Assembly (NCBI RefSeq): GCF_002197845.1
Contig: NZ_NIDE01000004.1
Location: 186,001-250,000 of the forward strand
Length of the DNA: 64,000 bases
Direction of reading: 5' to 3'
DNA from: Fimbriiglobus ruber
GTDB lineage: Bacteria; Planctomycetota; Planctomycetia; Gemmatales; Gemmataceae
The notes under the pieces are model-generated. The model made no database searches. It saw only the letters and a list, made by a program, of their open reading frames with translations, and was not told the DNA's origin. The position numbers were made by a program, and so were the translations under genes. This document shows, piece by piece, positions 1-10,753 of this stretch (its first letter is position 1; the number at the start of each line of letters is the position of its first letter).

Positions 1-815
1 CGGTGCATGAGCGACTCGCGGAGGCAGCGGATCGCGTCGTCGGCCCGGCCCTGTTCGGACAGGTTCGTGCCCATGTTGCTCCAGGCGTCCGCCAGGTTCG
101 GCTTGAGCCGGACGGCTTCCTGGTAGTGGAATAGGGCGTCGTCCTTCCGGCCCATGCTCTCCAGGTTCAGCCCGAACGCGTTGTGGGCCTCGGCGTAGTC
201 CGGCTTGATCTTCAGAGCCTTCTGGATGCACTCGTGCGACTCGGCCGTGTTCCCCGCGTTCGTCAACGCGAGGCCGAGGTTGTAGAGCCCGCGGGGGTCG
301 GTTGGTTTCAGCTCGACCGACTTGCGGAACGCGGTCACGCCCTCGGCCGCCCGCCCGGTCCGGGCGAGCGCGTCGCCCAGGCGACCGAACGCCTCGGCGT
401 TCTGAGGTTCCAGCTTGGTGACGGCGCGGAAGCAGTCGACCGCGGCGAACAGGTCGCCGGCGGCCGCCAGGGTCAGTCCGAGGTTGTACGACGCGCTGGA
501 GTGGTTAGGCGCCTTCGACAGGCATTCGCGGTAGTGGGTGGCCGCTTCGCGGAGTTGGTTGTTGCGGCGGAAGAGGTTGCCGAGGTTGAAGTGGGCGTCC
601 GGGTGGCCGGGGGACGCGGCGAGCGCGAGGTTGTAGCAGTTGGCCGCTTCTTCCAGCTTGTTCGCGCGGACGAGCATGACCCCGAGGTTGCAAAGTGTCG
701 GGGCGTGGGCCGGGTATTTCTTGAGGATGTCCCGATACATCTGTTCGCCGGCCGTGAAATCGCCGGCCTGGTGCTTGGCGACCGCCTTGGCGAACAGGTC
801 GTTTAGCTCGGACAT
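1..815 (-). CDS. Tetratricopeptide-repeat (TPR) protein, C-terminus off the left edge
   Basis: The frame is open from an ATG at 815 (MSELNDLFAKAVAKHQAGDF) to the window edge, 271 codons without a stop. It is made almost entirely of 34-residue TPR units, each with the usual Y/N-LG-A-G-EA-Y-A-P pattern; about seven are visible, for example the one beginning HFNLGNLFRRNNQLREAATH. TPR solenoids scaffold protein-protein interactions; in planctomycetes they often sit in long proteins with a further catalytic or glycosyltransferase domain. No such domain is visible here because the 3' end is missing. No signal peptide is seen, so a cytoplasmic location is likely. The S18 gene lies 105 bp upstream on the same strand and may share the transcript. 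Partner and specific role are unknown. Confidence 0.85.
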   Translation of the reverse strand, partial: MSELNDLFAKAVAKHQAGDFTAGEQMYRDILKKYPAHAPTLCNLGVMLVRANKLEEAANCYNLALAASPGHPDAHFNLGNLFRRNNQLREAATHYRECLSKAPNHSSASYNLGLTLAAAGDLFAAVDCFRAVTKLEPQNAEAFGRLGDALARTGRAAEGVTAFRKSVELKPTDPRGLYNLGLALTNAGNTAESHECIQKALKIKPDYAEAHNAFGLNLESMGRKDDALFHYQEAVRLKPNLADAWSNMGTNLSEQGRADDAIRCLRESLMH

Positions 816-920
816 GGTCGGCTTCGCGCCCGGCGCGATCTCCCCGGCGGGCGCCGCGAACGCGGACCGCGGCGCGGAGACAGACACGACCCGGGCGAAG
901 ACCGCCGCGGGACCGACGCG

Positions 921-1163
921 TTACTCGCCGACGTAGGGCAGCAAGCCCATGAAGCGACCGCGCTTGATGGCAACGGCGACAGCCCGCTGGTAGGCGGCGC
1001 AGAGCCCGCTCCGCTTGCGGCTGAACATCTTGCCCTGGCTGGACATCAGTTTCTTGAGCGAGGAGACGTCTTTGTAGTCGACGAACGCCGGCCGGGGGCA
1101 TCCTTCCTTGGTGCAAAACCGGCAGCGGCTCTTCCGGTTCCGCAGCGCCTTCTTCCGAATCAT
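921..1163 (-). CDS. rpsR: 30S ribosomal protein S18 (bS18)
   Basis: 80 residues, the normal S18 length. The body matches bS18: a basic N-terminus (MIRKKALRNRKSRC), the Cys cluster CRFCTKEGC typical of the zinc-binding S18 type, the YKDVSSLKKLMS segment, and the conserved basic C-terminal half (RKRSGLCAAYQRAVAVAIKR). S18 binds S6 and the central domain of 16S rRNA on the 30S platform. The frame extends upstream to 1304, but the ATG at 1163 is chosen because it gives the family start and is preceded by AGGTGA about 7 bases upstream. The usual partner genes (rpsF, ssb, rplI) are not adjacent in this window, so the gene stands outside the classical rpsF-rpsR cluster. Confidence 0.95.
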   Translation of the reverse strand: MIRKKALRNRKSRCRFCTKEGCPRPAFVDYKDVSSLKKLMSSQGKMFSRKRSGLCAAYQRAVAVAIKRGRFMGLLPYVGE

Positions 1164-1413
1164 GAGCCAGTCACCTTTCCCGTGGTAGTCAAAGTCCGTA
1201 ATTCGTCCCGCATTTTTAGGGGAAAGAATTAACGTAGTGGGCGGGGCCGGGGGTGTCAACGGGCGGGCGCGCCGAACTCTCACGTCACCCGCTCGCCCAT
1301 ACAATGGAATCCTGTTACTTCTTACCGTCGATCAACCACACGCGGCGCTTGTCGCGGCCCTCGACGGCTTGGCCCACAGTGATGACCAGTTCGCCGTCCC
1401 GACGAAGGCTGCC

Positions 1414-4400
1414 CTAGCCGACGAAAACGCCGCCTTGAAACGCGGGCAGCGCGTCGAGGCTGAAATCGGCCGCCGGTGCCTCGGGATTCGCCACAATGGC
1501 CTTCCCGGTGTACGCCGTCACGGTCGCCCCGGCCCCCTGGCCCGACCCCACGACCAGACTCGCTTGATTGCTCCCGTCGAGATCCGCGACCGCCAACCGC
1601 ACGCCGTCCCGGTTGCTAGGGTCGCCGGCGAAGAAGTCGGCCACGGTCGCCCCCGATACCGACGCGTCACTCAGGGATTGGAAACTCCCGGCTGCCGACA
1701 GTAATTGCGCGCCGTCGACCGCCAGAACCCGCGGCCCGCCGCCCGGACCGGCCCCGAAGATGAGGTCCGCGTACCCCTTCCCGGTTAAATCGCCCGCGGT
1801 CACGTAAGCCCCGTTTCGGAGCGAACTCTCGAACGCGAAGAAATCCGGCATCAGTTCCGTCGGCGTGTTCGTCGCGACCGATTTCCCGTTGTAGATGGCG
1901 ATCCGGGGGCCGCCGCCGACGCCGGCCGACACGATCAGATCCCCGTACCCGTCGCCGTTGATGTCGGCCACGGCGGTCCGGGCTCCGCCCCGGAAATTCG
2001 GATCGTTGATCCCAAAAAACCGAGCCAACTGGACCACGTGACCCTGGCCCAAAGACGCCCCGTCGTACACGGCGACGATCGGGCCGCCAGTTTGGTCCGG
2101 GGTGACGATGAGATCGGGGACGCCATCCCCGTTCACATCGCCGACCGTGACGAACACGCCGCCGGTGAACGTCGACTCGAAGGGAGAGAACGTGACGAGT
2201 GGCTGGTGCGATTTGCCGTCCAGGACGGTGATTTGGTTGGTCGCGCCGGGTCCGGTGCCGGCCACGAGGTCGGGCACCCCGCCGCCGCTGAAATCGGCGA
2301 TCGCCACCCGCACGCCGGCCGTGAACGACGCCCCGAATGGGGTGGCCGTATAGGCGACCGATTGGTCCGCGTTGTACACCGTCACCGTCCCGGTCCCACC
2401 CACGTCTGTCGCAGTGGCGAACTGCGAGTAACCGACCAGGAGCGGCGTTGGATTGACCGGCGGCACCGGCGGAACGGTTGGGGGAACCGGGCTGGTCGGC
2501 GGAACGACTGGGGGAGCCGGACTGGTCGGCGGGACCACGGGGGGAGTGACTGGGGGAACCGCGGGTGGAACGGTTGGAGGAAGGGGAGTGACTGGGGGAA
2601 CCACGGGTGGAACGGTTGGAGGAAGCGGACTGGTCGGTGGGACCACGGGGGGAGCAACAGGGGGAACCACCGGAGGAAGTGGACTGGTCGGTGGGACCAC
2701 GGGTGGAGCGACAGGGGGAACGGTTGGCGGAAGCGGACTGGTCGGTGGGACTACAGGGGGAACCACCGGAGGGGCTGTAGGAGGCGGGCTAACCGGTGAA
2801 GCCGCAATGTATGTGTAGCGATCAGCAGAAACCAAAGAGGAAGAACCACTCGGCGTCGTCACCCACACATCAATCACACCGGTGTCACCAGCCGGGGACG
2901 TAGCTTCGATCTGGGTGGGCGTGTCACTGATGATCGCCCCCAGTGCCCCGCCAAACATTACTGCCGTGGCACCATTCAGGTTCGTACCCACAATCGTCAC
3001 GGTCGTGCCACCGGAAGCCGGCCCCGCCGCAGGACTGAGGGCGGTCACAGTCGGAGCGGGTGGGCTCGAGGGGACTGTCGGGTTGACAGCGAACGAGTAG
3101 GTCGTGCCAGCTCCCGTCCCGACGGCGTCGGTCGGGGTGACGGTAAACGTCACCGTCCCGGCCCCCGTCGGCGTCCCCGACAAGGTTATTGACCCGGTCC
3201 CACTCCCCGAGATCGTCAGCCCGGTCGGGTTCGTCATCCCGGACACGGCCAGGGTGATGGCGCCAGACCCGCCGGTCCCGGTGATCGACTGGGTGTACGC
3301 GAGCCCGACTTCGCCGGCCGGAAGAGTCGACGCACTCAGGGCCACGCCGGGGCTGACGACGAACGAGTAGGTGGTGCCGGCTCCGGTCCCGATGGCGTCG
3401 GTCGGGGTGACGGTAAACGTCACCGTCCCGGCCGTCGTCGGCGTCCCCGTGAGAGAAATCGTCCCGGTCCCACTCCCGGCGATCGTCAGCCCGGTCGGGT
3501 TCGTCACCCCCGACACGGCCAGTGTGATGGCCCCGGACCCGCCGGTCCCGGTGATCAACTGGGTGTACGCGAGCCCGACTTCGCCGGCCGGAAGAGTCGA
3601 CGCACTCAGGGCCACGCCGGGGCTGACGACGAACGAGTAGGTGGTGCCGGCTCCGGTCCCGATGGCGTCGGTCGGGGTGACGGTAAACGTCACCGTCCCG
3701 GCCGTCGTCGGCGTCCCCGTGAGAGAAATCGTCCCGGTCCCACTCCCGGCGATCGTCAGCCCGGTCGGGTTCGTCACCCCCGACACGGCCAGTGTGATGG
3801 CCCCGGACCCGCCGGTCCCGGTGATCGACTGGGTGTACGCGAGCCCGACTTCGCCGGCCGGAAGAGTCGACGCACTCAGGGCCACGCCGGAGTTGACGAC
3901 GAACGAGTAGGTGGTGCCGGCTCCGGTCCCGATGGCGTCGGTCGGGGTGACGGTAAACGTCACCGTCCCGGCCCCCGTCGGCGTCCCCGACAAGGTTATT
4001 GACCCGGTCCCACTCCCCGAGATCGTGAGCCCGGTCGGGTTCGTCACCCCGGACACGGCCAGTGTGATGGCCCCGGACCCGTCGGTCCGGTGATCGACTG
4101 GGTGTACGCGAGCCCGACTTCGCCGGCCGGAAGAGTCGACGCACTCAGGGCCACGCCGGGGTTGACGGCGAACGAGTAGGTGGTGCCGGTCCCGGTCCCG
4201 ATGGCGTCGGTCGGGGTGACGGTAAACGTCACCGTCCCGGACCCCGTCGGCGTCCCTGTGAGAGAAATCGTCCCGGTCCCACTCCCGGCGATCGTGAGCC
4301 CGGTCGGGTTCGTCACCCCGGACACGGCCAGGGTGATGGCCCCGGACCCGCCGGTCCCGGTGATCGACTGGGTGTACGCCAGGCCAACGTCATCACCCGG

Positions 4401-7400
4401 CAAGGTGGTGGGACTCAGGGCCACGCCGGAGTTGACGACGAACGAGTAGGTGGTGCCGGCCCCGGTCCCGATGGCGTCGGTCGGGGTGACGGTAAACGTC
4501 ACCGTCCCGGCCCCCGTCGGCGTCCCCGACAAGGTTATCGACCCGGTCCCACTCCCGGCGATCGTGAGCCCGGTCGGGTTCGTCACCCCGGACACGGCCA
4601 GTGTGATGGCCCCGGACCCGTCGGTCCCGGTGATCGACTGGGTGTACGCGAGCCCGACTTCGCCGGCCGGAAGAGTCGACGCACTCAGGGCCACGCCGGG
4701 GTTGACGGCGAACGAGTAGGTGGTGCCGGTCCCGGTCCCGATGGCGTCGGTCGGGGTGACGGTAAACGTCACCGTCCCGGCCGTCGTCGGCGTCCCGGTC
4801 ACGCTGATGGTTCCGGTCTCGTTCCCGGCGATCGTGAGCCCGGTCGGGTTCGTCACCCCGGACACGGCCAGGGTGACGGCCCCGGAGCCGCCGCCCCCGG
4901 TGATCGACTGGGTGTACGCCAGGCCGACTTCGCCGGCTGGGAGAGTTGCAGGGTTGACGGTTGCAGCGGGGCTGACGACGAACGAGTAGGTGGTGCCGGC
5001 CCCGGTCCCGATGGCGTCGGTCGGGTGACGGTGAACGTCACCGTCCCGGACCCCGTCGGCGTCCCCGACAAGGTTATCGACCCGGTCCCACTCCCGGCGA
5101 TCGTGAGCCCGGTCGGGTTCGTCACCCCGGACACGGCCAGTGTGATGGCCCCGGACCCGTCGGTCCCGGTGATCGACTGGGTGTACGCGAGCCCGACTTC
5201 GCCGGCCGGAAGAGTCGACGCACTCAGGGCCACGCCGGGGTTGACGGCGAACGAGTAGGTGGTGCCGGTCCCGGTCCCGATGGCGTCGGTCGGGGTGACG
5301 GTAAACGTCACCGTCCCGGCCGTCGTCGGCGTCCCGGTCACGCTGATGGTTCCGGTCTCGTCCCCGGCGATCGTGAGCCCGGTCGGATTCGTCACCCGGA
5401 CACGGCCAGGGTGACGAACCCAGCCCCGCCGGTCCCGGTGATCGACTGGGTGTACGCGAGCCCGACTTCGCCGGCCGGAAGAGTCGACGCACTTAGGGCC
5501 ACGCCGGGGTTGACGGCGAACGAGTAGGTGGTGCCGACCCCGGTCCCGATGGCGTCGGTCGGGGTGACGGTGAACGTCACCGTCCCGGCCGTCGTCGGCG
5601 TCCCGGTCACGCTGATGGTTCCGGTCTCGTTCCCGGCGATCGTGAGCCCGGTCGGGTTCGTCACCCCGGACACGGCCAGGGTGACGGCCCCGGAGCCGCC
5701 GCCCCCGGTGATCGACTGGGTGTACGCCAGGCCGACTTCGCCGGCTGGGAGAGTTGCAGGGTTGACGGTTGCAGCGGGGCTGACGACGAACGAGTAGGTG
5801 GTGCCGGCCCCGGTCCCGATGGCGTCGGTCGGGGTGACGGTAAACGTCACCGTCCCGGACCCCGTCGGCGTCCCCGTGAGAGAAATCGTCCCGGTCCCAC
5901 TCCCGGCGATCGTCAGCCCGGTCGGGTTCGTCACCCCCGACACGGCCAGGGTGATGGCCCCGGACCCGCCGGTCCCGGTGATCGACTGGGTGTACGCGAG
6001 CCCGGCTTCGCCAGACGGAAGAGTCGCAGGGCCGACGGTAACAGCGGGGCTGACCGCGAACGAGTACACAACACCGGGTCTGGCTCCTGTGACATCTGAC
6101 GGAGTGACGGTGAAGGTGACGGTCCCGGCCGTCGTCGGCGTCCCGGTCACCGTGATGGTCCCGGTCCCGTCCCCGGCGATCGTCAGCCCGGTCGCGTTCG
6201 TCACCCCGGACACGGCCAGGGTGATGGCCCCAGCCCCTCCGCTCGGATTGATCGTTTCGGAGTACGCCAACCCAATCTCACCCGCCGGCAAGCTAGTCGG
6301 AGATAGGGCGATGGTCGGGCTGTCGGTCAGGGTTACGGCGGACGCCGTGTAGTGAATCTTGAACTGACGGCCCCCGGCAGCGAACGTGGTGCCGTCGGGC
6401 AAGCCGGTGAACGTACCGCCGATCCCCCCCGTGGTACTCGACACAATGGTGTAGATGCTGCCGGGCGACGAGTGGAGAACGTTCACACTCAGTGTTGCGT
6501 TCGACAGGTCGATCGTCGAGTTGTCCCCGATTACCAGTTGGTCGGAAAGCCCGGTGTCGGTCAGGTCGACCTGGAACGTCTCGCCGGACAGCACCGAAGC
6601 CGGCGTGACTCCGGCGGTGGTCATGAGGATACCGCCCACACCGCTCCCGCCCGGATTGAGCGTGCCGGTGCTTGTGGGGAGTAGGGTTTTGACCACCCCC
6701 GTGCCGCCGAGCGTGCCGGAACCTTGGGACAGAGCAGTCGCCCCCGAAAAGTCGGCTGAAACCAACAGCGCCCCACCGTCCGCGGCCAGTTGCCCCGTAT
6801 ACGTCGAACTCGGTCCGCCCAAAGTTAATGATCCCGTTCCGGAGTAGGTCAGGAGTCCGGACCCGACGACCTTACCGGCAAACAGCTGCGCCCCGCTTCC
6901 AGATACGGTCAGACCGGTCGTCGAGGTCGAGCCGGTATTGATCTGTCCGATACCCGAGAGTGACGCGATCGCGTCACTAAATCCGTTCATCGAAAGTACG
7001 CCGTCGATGCCCACCTCGACCGGCGCTCCTCCGTTCAATTGGTCGGAGGCTCCCCACACAAGGGTCGGAAACCCGCTGCCGCCCGCGACGGATATCGGCG
7101 AGGCGACCGCGTTCACCCCCGGCGTCTTGTCGAGCTTGAGACCGCCACCCCGGATGACTGTCGGTCCGGTGTAGGTGTTGGCGGTCGTTCCCGCAAGCGT
7201 CGTGGACCCCCCGTCCTCGATCAACCCGCCCGTCCCGGAGATCGCCCCCGCCAGTGTCAGAGAGCCCGAATTGGTGAGGCGAAGATTGGCGTTTAACAGT
7301 CCGTTCCCGTCGAGTTCGAAAAAGCTGCCGCCGCCGATCGTGCTGGGTGCGGAGACGACGAACGCATTCGGGACGTGGAAGAAAGCACCCACGTTGGCGA

Positions 7401-9729
7401 GTGTCCCGCCGTTGAACGTGAGCGTGCCGGTCCCGAGCGCGCCGGCGTTGTTGACCGCCACGGTGCCGGCGTCTAGCACGGTCCCGCCCGTGTAGGCATT
7501 CGCGACGTTCAGGGTGACGGTTCCGGCGGGCGAGCCCGCGGCCGTCAGAGAGAACCCGCCGCTGATCGCGCCCCCCAACGTGAGCGTTCCCAGCCCGGCG
7601 TCGATGGTCGTGTCGGCCGCGAGCGTCAGGGCGTTGTTGATCGTCGCCGCCGTCCCGGCGTCGATGGTCCCCGAGATGCCGACCCCGGCGGTCGTCACCA
7701 ACCCCAGAGGATCACCGCCGATCGTGAAATCGCCGGCGGTCGAGGAGTCGTTGATCACGATCGCGATGTCCGTCAGTTCGCCGACGTCGTTGGTCGGCGC
7801 GAACGCGGCCACCGTCCCGGCAAAGCCGGGGGTACTCGTGTCGAACACCAGCGTGTCGCCGCTGACGGGGGTGGTGCCCTCGGCCCAGTTGCTGGCCACA
7901 CTCCAGTTACTGTTGGTTGCCCCAATCCAGTGGAGGGTCGGCGCCCCGCTGCCGAGGTTCGTGAGGGTGACCGCGGTCGGGGTGTAGTTGATTTGAAACA
8001 TTTGGCCGCCCACGCTGACAGTCGACGAATCCGGCAACGAATTAAACGTGCCGCTGAGGCCGCCCGTCGGACTGGTGATGATCGGGTATGTGTCGGCGAA
8101 AGTACCGCCGACGGAATCGACCGTCAACGTCGCGCCGGTCAAGTTGAGAGTGGCGCTGGACCCCAGAAAGAGGTGATCGCCCGAATCGCTGGACCCCAGG
8201 TCCGCCCGGAAGGCGGCCCCGTTCAGAGAGGATACAAACGACCCGGCCGCGGTGTTCAGGGTGCCGTCGGAGGCCGATGCGGCCGGATCAACTGAGCCGC
8301 CCGTGGCCGCGATCGATTTGACGATCCCCGTGCCACCGAGCGTCCCGCCGGTCACGTCGGCGGTCGCCCCGGAAAAGTTGGCGGACACGAGCAGCGAACC
8401 GCCGGCCGCCGTCAACGTTCCGGTGTACGACGAACTCGTACCGGCGAGGGTGAACGAGCCCGAGCCGTTGTAAGTCACGAACCCGGACCCGAAGACCGGA
8501 CCCGTGAAAACCGGACTCCCCGCGCCGGTCACCGTCAGTCCCGCCGCCGCCGTGGTCGCCGTGTTGAGCGTCCCGGGGCCGGTCAGCGACGCCACGCTGT
8601 CGGAGTAGCCGTTCGTATAGAATTCGCTCCCCTGCCCGAGTTCGGCGACCGACGCCCCGTTGAGTTGATTGTTGGCGCCCAGTGCGAGAGCGCCCGTACT
8701 GTCTACCGTCACCGGCGACTCGACGGCGTTCACCCCGGCCGTTTTCTGAAGGGTGATCTTGCCGGCAATGGTCGTCAATCCTCCGGCGAACGTGTTCGGT
8801 TGCGTTCCGCCCAGTGTTGTCGACCCGGTGAGCGAACTTAACCCGTTCGGTCCGGACAGGGCGCCGTTCAATGTGAGAAATCCCGAATTCGCCAGAAGCA
8901 CTTTCGCGTCGAGCGTGCCGTTCCCGTCGAGTTCGAAGAAGCCGCCCCCGCCGATCGTACTCGGAGCGATCGCGACGAACGAGTTGGGCAGTTTCAGAAA
9001 GTTGGCCGCGTTGGCGAGGGTTCCGCCATCAAAAGTGAGGACTCCTGTCCCGAGAGACGTGTTGGTGTTGACCGACACCGTCCCGGAGGTCAACACGGTT
9101 CCGCCGGAGTACGTATTGGCGGCGCCAAGTGTTAACGTTCCGGACGGTGAGCCGGCGACCGTGAGCGCGTCTCCCGACCCACTGACCACACCGCCTAGGG
9201 TCAGCGAGCCGAGCCCGACATCGACGGTCGTGTCGGCGCCGAGACCGATGTTGTTGTTGATGCTGGCAGCCGTACCCACCGAGAGCGTGCTGGTGACGCC
9301 GACTCCTGCCGCGGCTACCAGCCCGAAAGCGTTGCCGGTGATGGCGAAGTCACCGGCCGCCGAGTTATCGTTGATGGCGATTGACAGGTTCGTGAGCCCG
9401 GAAATGTCGTCCGACGGTGCGAACCCGTTCGCGGTGGCGGAGAAACCCGGGGTAGTCGTGTCGAAAACGAGGTGGTCCCCGCTGAGGGGAGCCCGGTTCT
9501 CCAGCCAGTTCGCGCCGACGCTCCACAAATTGCCGTTCGCACCGGCGGAACCCAGCCAGTGCAAAGTTGCGGGCGTCACTCTGTCCTCGAGCGGGATGAC
9601 GGCCAATGGCCCCGGCATCTTGGCCGCCCGGGACGGCCGAATTTTCCACCCCGGCATGAGAATAGATTTTAGGTAGAACGGTAACCAATTTGGGACATTA
9701 GTGCTGGTTTTATCGACACGATTTCTCAC
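1414..9729 (-). CDS. Giant exported surface protein: beta-strand repeats, 12 Ig-like repeats, IPT/TIG, Pro-rich linker, FG-GAP repeats (three frameshifts as sequenced)
   Basis: Corrected for three frameshifts this would be about 2770 residues. The N-terminus carries the planctomycete exported-protein motif LEDRVTPA (about residues 47-54). Next come two homologous modules, each opening with LHW(L/I)G and containing autotransporter-associated beta-strand repeats (ANTYSGGTVLTSG, ANAYTGGTVLDAG), then twelve ~90-residue Ig-like repeats (LPAGEVGLAYTQSITG and GVTNPTGLTI signatures), one IPT/TIG domain, a Pro/Val/Thr-rich linker and C-terminal FG-GAP/VCBS repeats (DVNGDGVPDLIV, DINGDGYGDLIV). This is the build of a secreted adhesin-like or cell-surface protein. 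Reading breaks at 5395-5397, 5023-5025 and 4087-4088, where one C or G is missing relative to sister repeats. The first and last segments share the same frame. Whether the breaks are real is open. The start could be the ATG at residue 25. Confidence 0.8.
2450..2790 (-). repeat. Low-complexity Pro/Val/Thr-rich coding repeat (surface-protein linker)
   Basis: On the coding strand this stretch reads as irregular repeats of PPVVPPTSPLPP- and PPTVPP-like blocks, 15-30 bp each, between the IPT/TIG domain and the FG-GAP domain of the large surface protein. Such segments are usually extended, flexible wall-spanning linkers. The DNA repeats are slippage-prone, so the number of units may vary between strains. 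Confidence 0.8.
3095..6340 (-). repeat. Twelve tandem 270-bp repeats encoding Ig-like (cadherin/He_PIG-type) domains
   Basis: The unit recurs every 270 bp (90 codons), minus one base at each of the three breaks. The core GACGGCGTCGGTCGGGGTGA-type block is visible near 3120, 3390, 3660, 3930, 4200, 4470, 4740, 5010, 5280, 5550 and 5820, with the most divergent unit at about 6070-6340. Several neighbours (for example about 3371-3640 and 3641-3910) are nearly identical at the DNA level. That implies recent duplication or gene conversion, and a locus prone to recombination and to assembly error. Each unit encodes one beta-sandwich domain of the large surface protein. Confidence 0.9.
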
Positions 9730-10233
9730 GGACGAGCCTCGGGCTGGTGGGAATTTACAATCAATTCGATTTTGCCAGTAACACGCCTTATTATTCTTAA
9801 TTTCTAATTACTAATGATTAGTTGATTATTCTGTCGGCTTGATAACGTAGCACGATATTTCTGTTTTGAGAAATCGTTGTAGGAGACAATTCAGGCGAGT
9901 TTGTTGTTGTCCGGTGGAACCCTTTCGTCAGTCGGGTTCGAACCATGACGAAGGTGAAGATGACGCGCTTCCGGAGTCATTGTGGGACAGCGCAAGTTCA
10001 CGGCCCATATCACTGTCCACTGTGGCACGGACGTGACGCCCAATGCCGCATAACCTGCCGCTCGATAGACTGAGAGAGTGAGGCGGACGGAAGTCGCAAA
10101 CCCCAAAAGGGTTGCATGTTGTGACACCGGAAGTGTCCGTGTCGAATGAGACGTTATGCGGCATTGGGCGCCCACTGGTCTCTTCTCGAGCGGCGTCGCA
10201 CTCCAAACCACCCGGTTCTAACAGGCGAGCAGT
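9730..10233. other. Intergenic region upstream of the surface protein (holds the 132-bp inverted-repeat element)
   Basis: 504 bp between divergent genes. The first ~150 bp (9740-9890) is AT-rich, with runs such as TTATTATTCTTAATTTCTAA, and probably contains the promoter of the surface-protein gene. The rest is GC-rich, holds the inverted repeat 10038-10169, and shows no convincing coding frame. No RNA gene was recognised. Confidence 0.6.
10038..10169. repeat. 132-bp element bounded by perfect 17-bp inverted repeats (MITE-like)
   Basis: The left arm GCCCAATGCCGCATAAC (10038-10054) and right arm GTTATGCGGCATTGGGC (10153-10169) are exact reverse complements, 98 bp apart. The interior codes for nothing recognisable. 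Size and terminal repeats fit a miniature inverted-repeat element or a transposon-end relic. No clear target-site duplication was found, so a large regulatory stem-loop upstream of the thioesterase gene is an alternative. Confidence 0.5.
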
Positions 10234-10650
10234 ATGTCCGAACCCTACACCGCGATCCAGGTTGTGATGATGCCGCGGGACGTGAACGCGCACGGCACCA
10301 TCTTCGGCGGCGTCATCCTGAGCCACATCGACATGGCTGGAGCGATTGCGGCCCGGCGGGAACTGCAGCTCCACGGCGGCAACCCCAAGGCGGCGTTCGT
10401 GACCGTGGCCATCAATCGGGTCGAATTCAAGAAGCCGGTCCTGGTCGGGGACGTGGTCAAGTTTCAGACGACGTTGGTCCGGTTCGGGCGGACGTCCGTC
10501 ACGATTCACATCAACGTGCTGGCCGAGCGGGGCGCGGACGTGATCCCCGTGACCGAGGCCGAAGCCGTGTTCGTCGGCATCGATTTGAGTACCCCGGATC
10601 GGCGGCCGGTGCCGTTATTACCGGACGAACCGGACGGACCGGTTCGATGA
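10234..10650 (+). CDS. Acyl-CoA thioesterase, hotdog fold (YciA/BACH type)
   Basis: 138 residues, the normal size of a single-domain hotdog thioesterase. The N-terminal third has the family motif N-x-x-GTIFGG-x-x-x-x-x-D (NAHGTIFGGVILSHIDMAGA, residues 19-38), in which the Asn and Asp shape the active site. Further on are the conserved FVTVAINRVEFKKPVLVGD strand and the VTEAEAVFVGID strand. The family hydrolyses acyl-CoA to free acid and CoA in the cytoplasm; acyl-chain preference cannot be read from sequence. It lies 103 bp before a MaoC-family hydratase on the same strand, which suggests a shared link to acyl-CoA metabolism. The ATG at 10234 is the only start that keeps the whole domain. 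Confidence 0.88.
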   Translation: MSEPYTAIQVVMMPRDVNAHGTIFGGVILSHIDMAGAIAARRELQLHGGNPKAAFVTVAINRVEFKKPVLVGDVVKFQTTLVRFGRTSVTIHINVLAERGADVIPVTEAEAVFVGIDLSTPDRRPVPLLPDEPDGPVR

Positions 10651-10666
10651 CCGGCGGGTTTAGGGC

Positions 10667-10694
10667 TTGCTCGCCCGAGTCCGGCGTCTATACA
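10667..10694 (+). promoter_or_regulatory. Possible sigma-70-type promoter for the MaoC gene
   Basis: TTGCTC at 10667-10672 and TATACA at 10689-10694 are 16 bp apart, 60 bp before the ATG. The match is modest and is by eye only. Confidence 0.3.
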
Positions 10695-10753
10695 CTCCTA
10701 TTAGGGATGATCGTTCCCACCCCGCCGCAATCATACCGATTCCGAGGCCGTTC

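Noticed and set aside
183-936. Plus-strand ORFs opposite the TPR gene
   Set aside because: The minus strand reads as clear TPR repeats; the plus frames are shadows rich in Arg/Val/Gly.
3095-6340. Regularly spaced repeats as a CRISPR array
   Set aside because: The unit is 270 bp, coding and without variable spacers. The 64-bp tandem repeat at 63131-63290 also has near-identical, not variable, interiors, and no cas gene is present.
3104-6352. A string of long plus-strand ORFs of about 89 codons, one per repeat
   Set aside because: They are antisense shadows of the 270-bp surface-protein repeats. Their spacing is the repeat period and they have no family features.
9936-9952. GGTTCGAACC, which looks like a tRNA T-arm
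   Set aside because: No acceptor or anticodon stem can be built around it.
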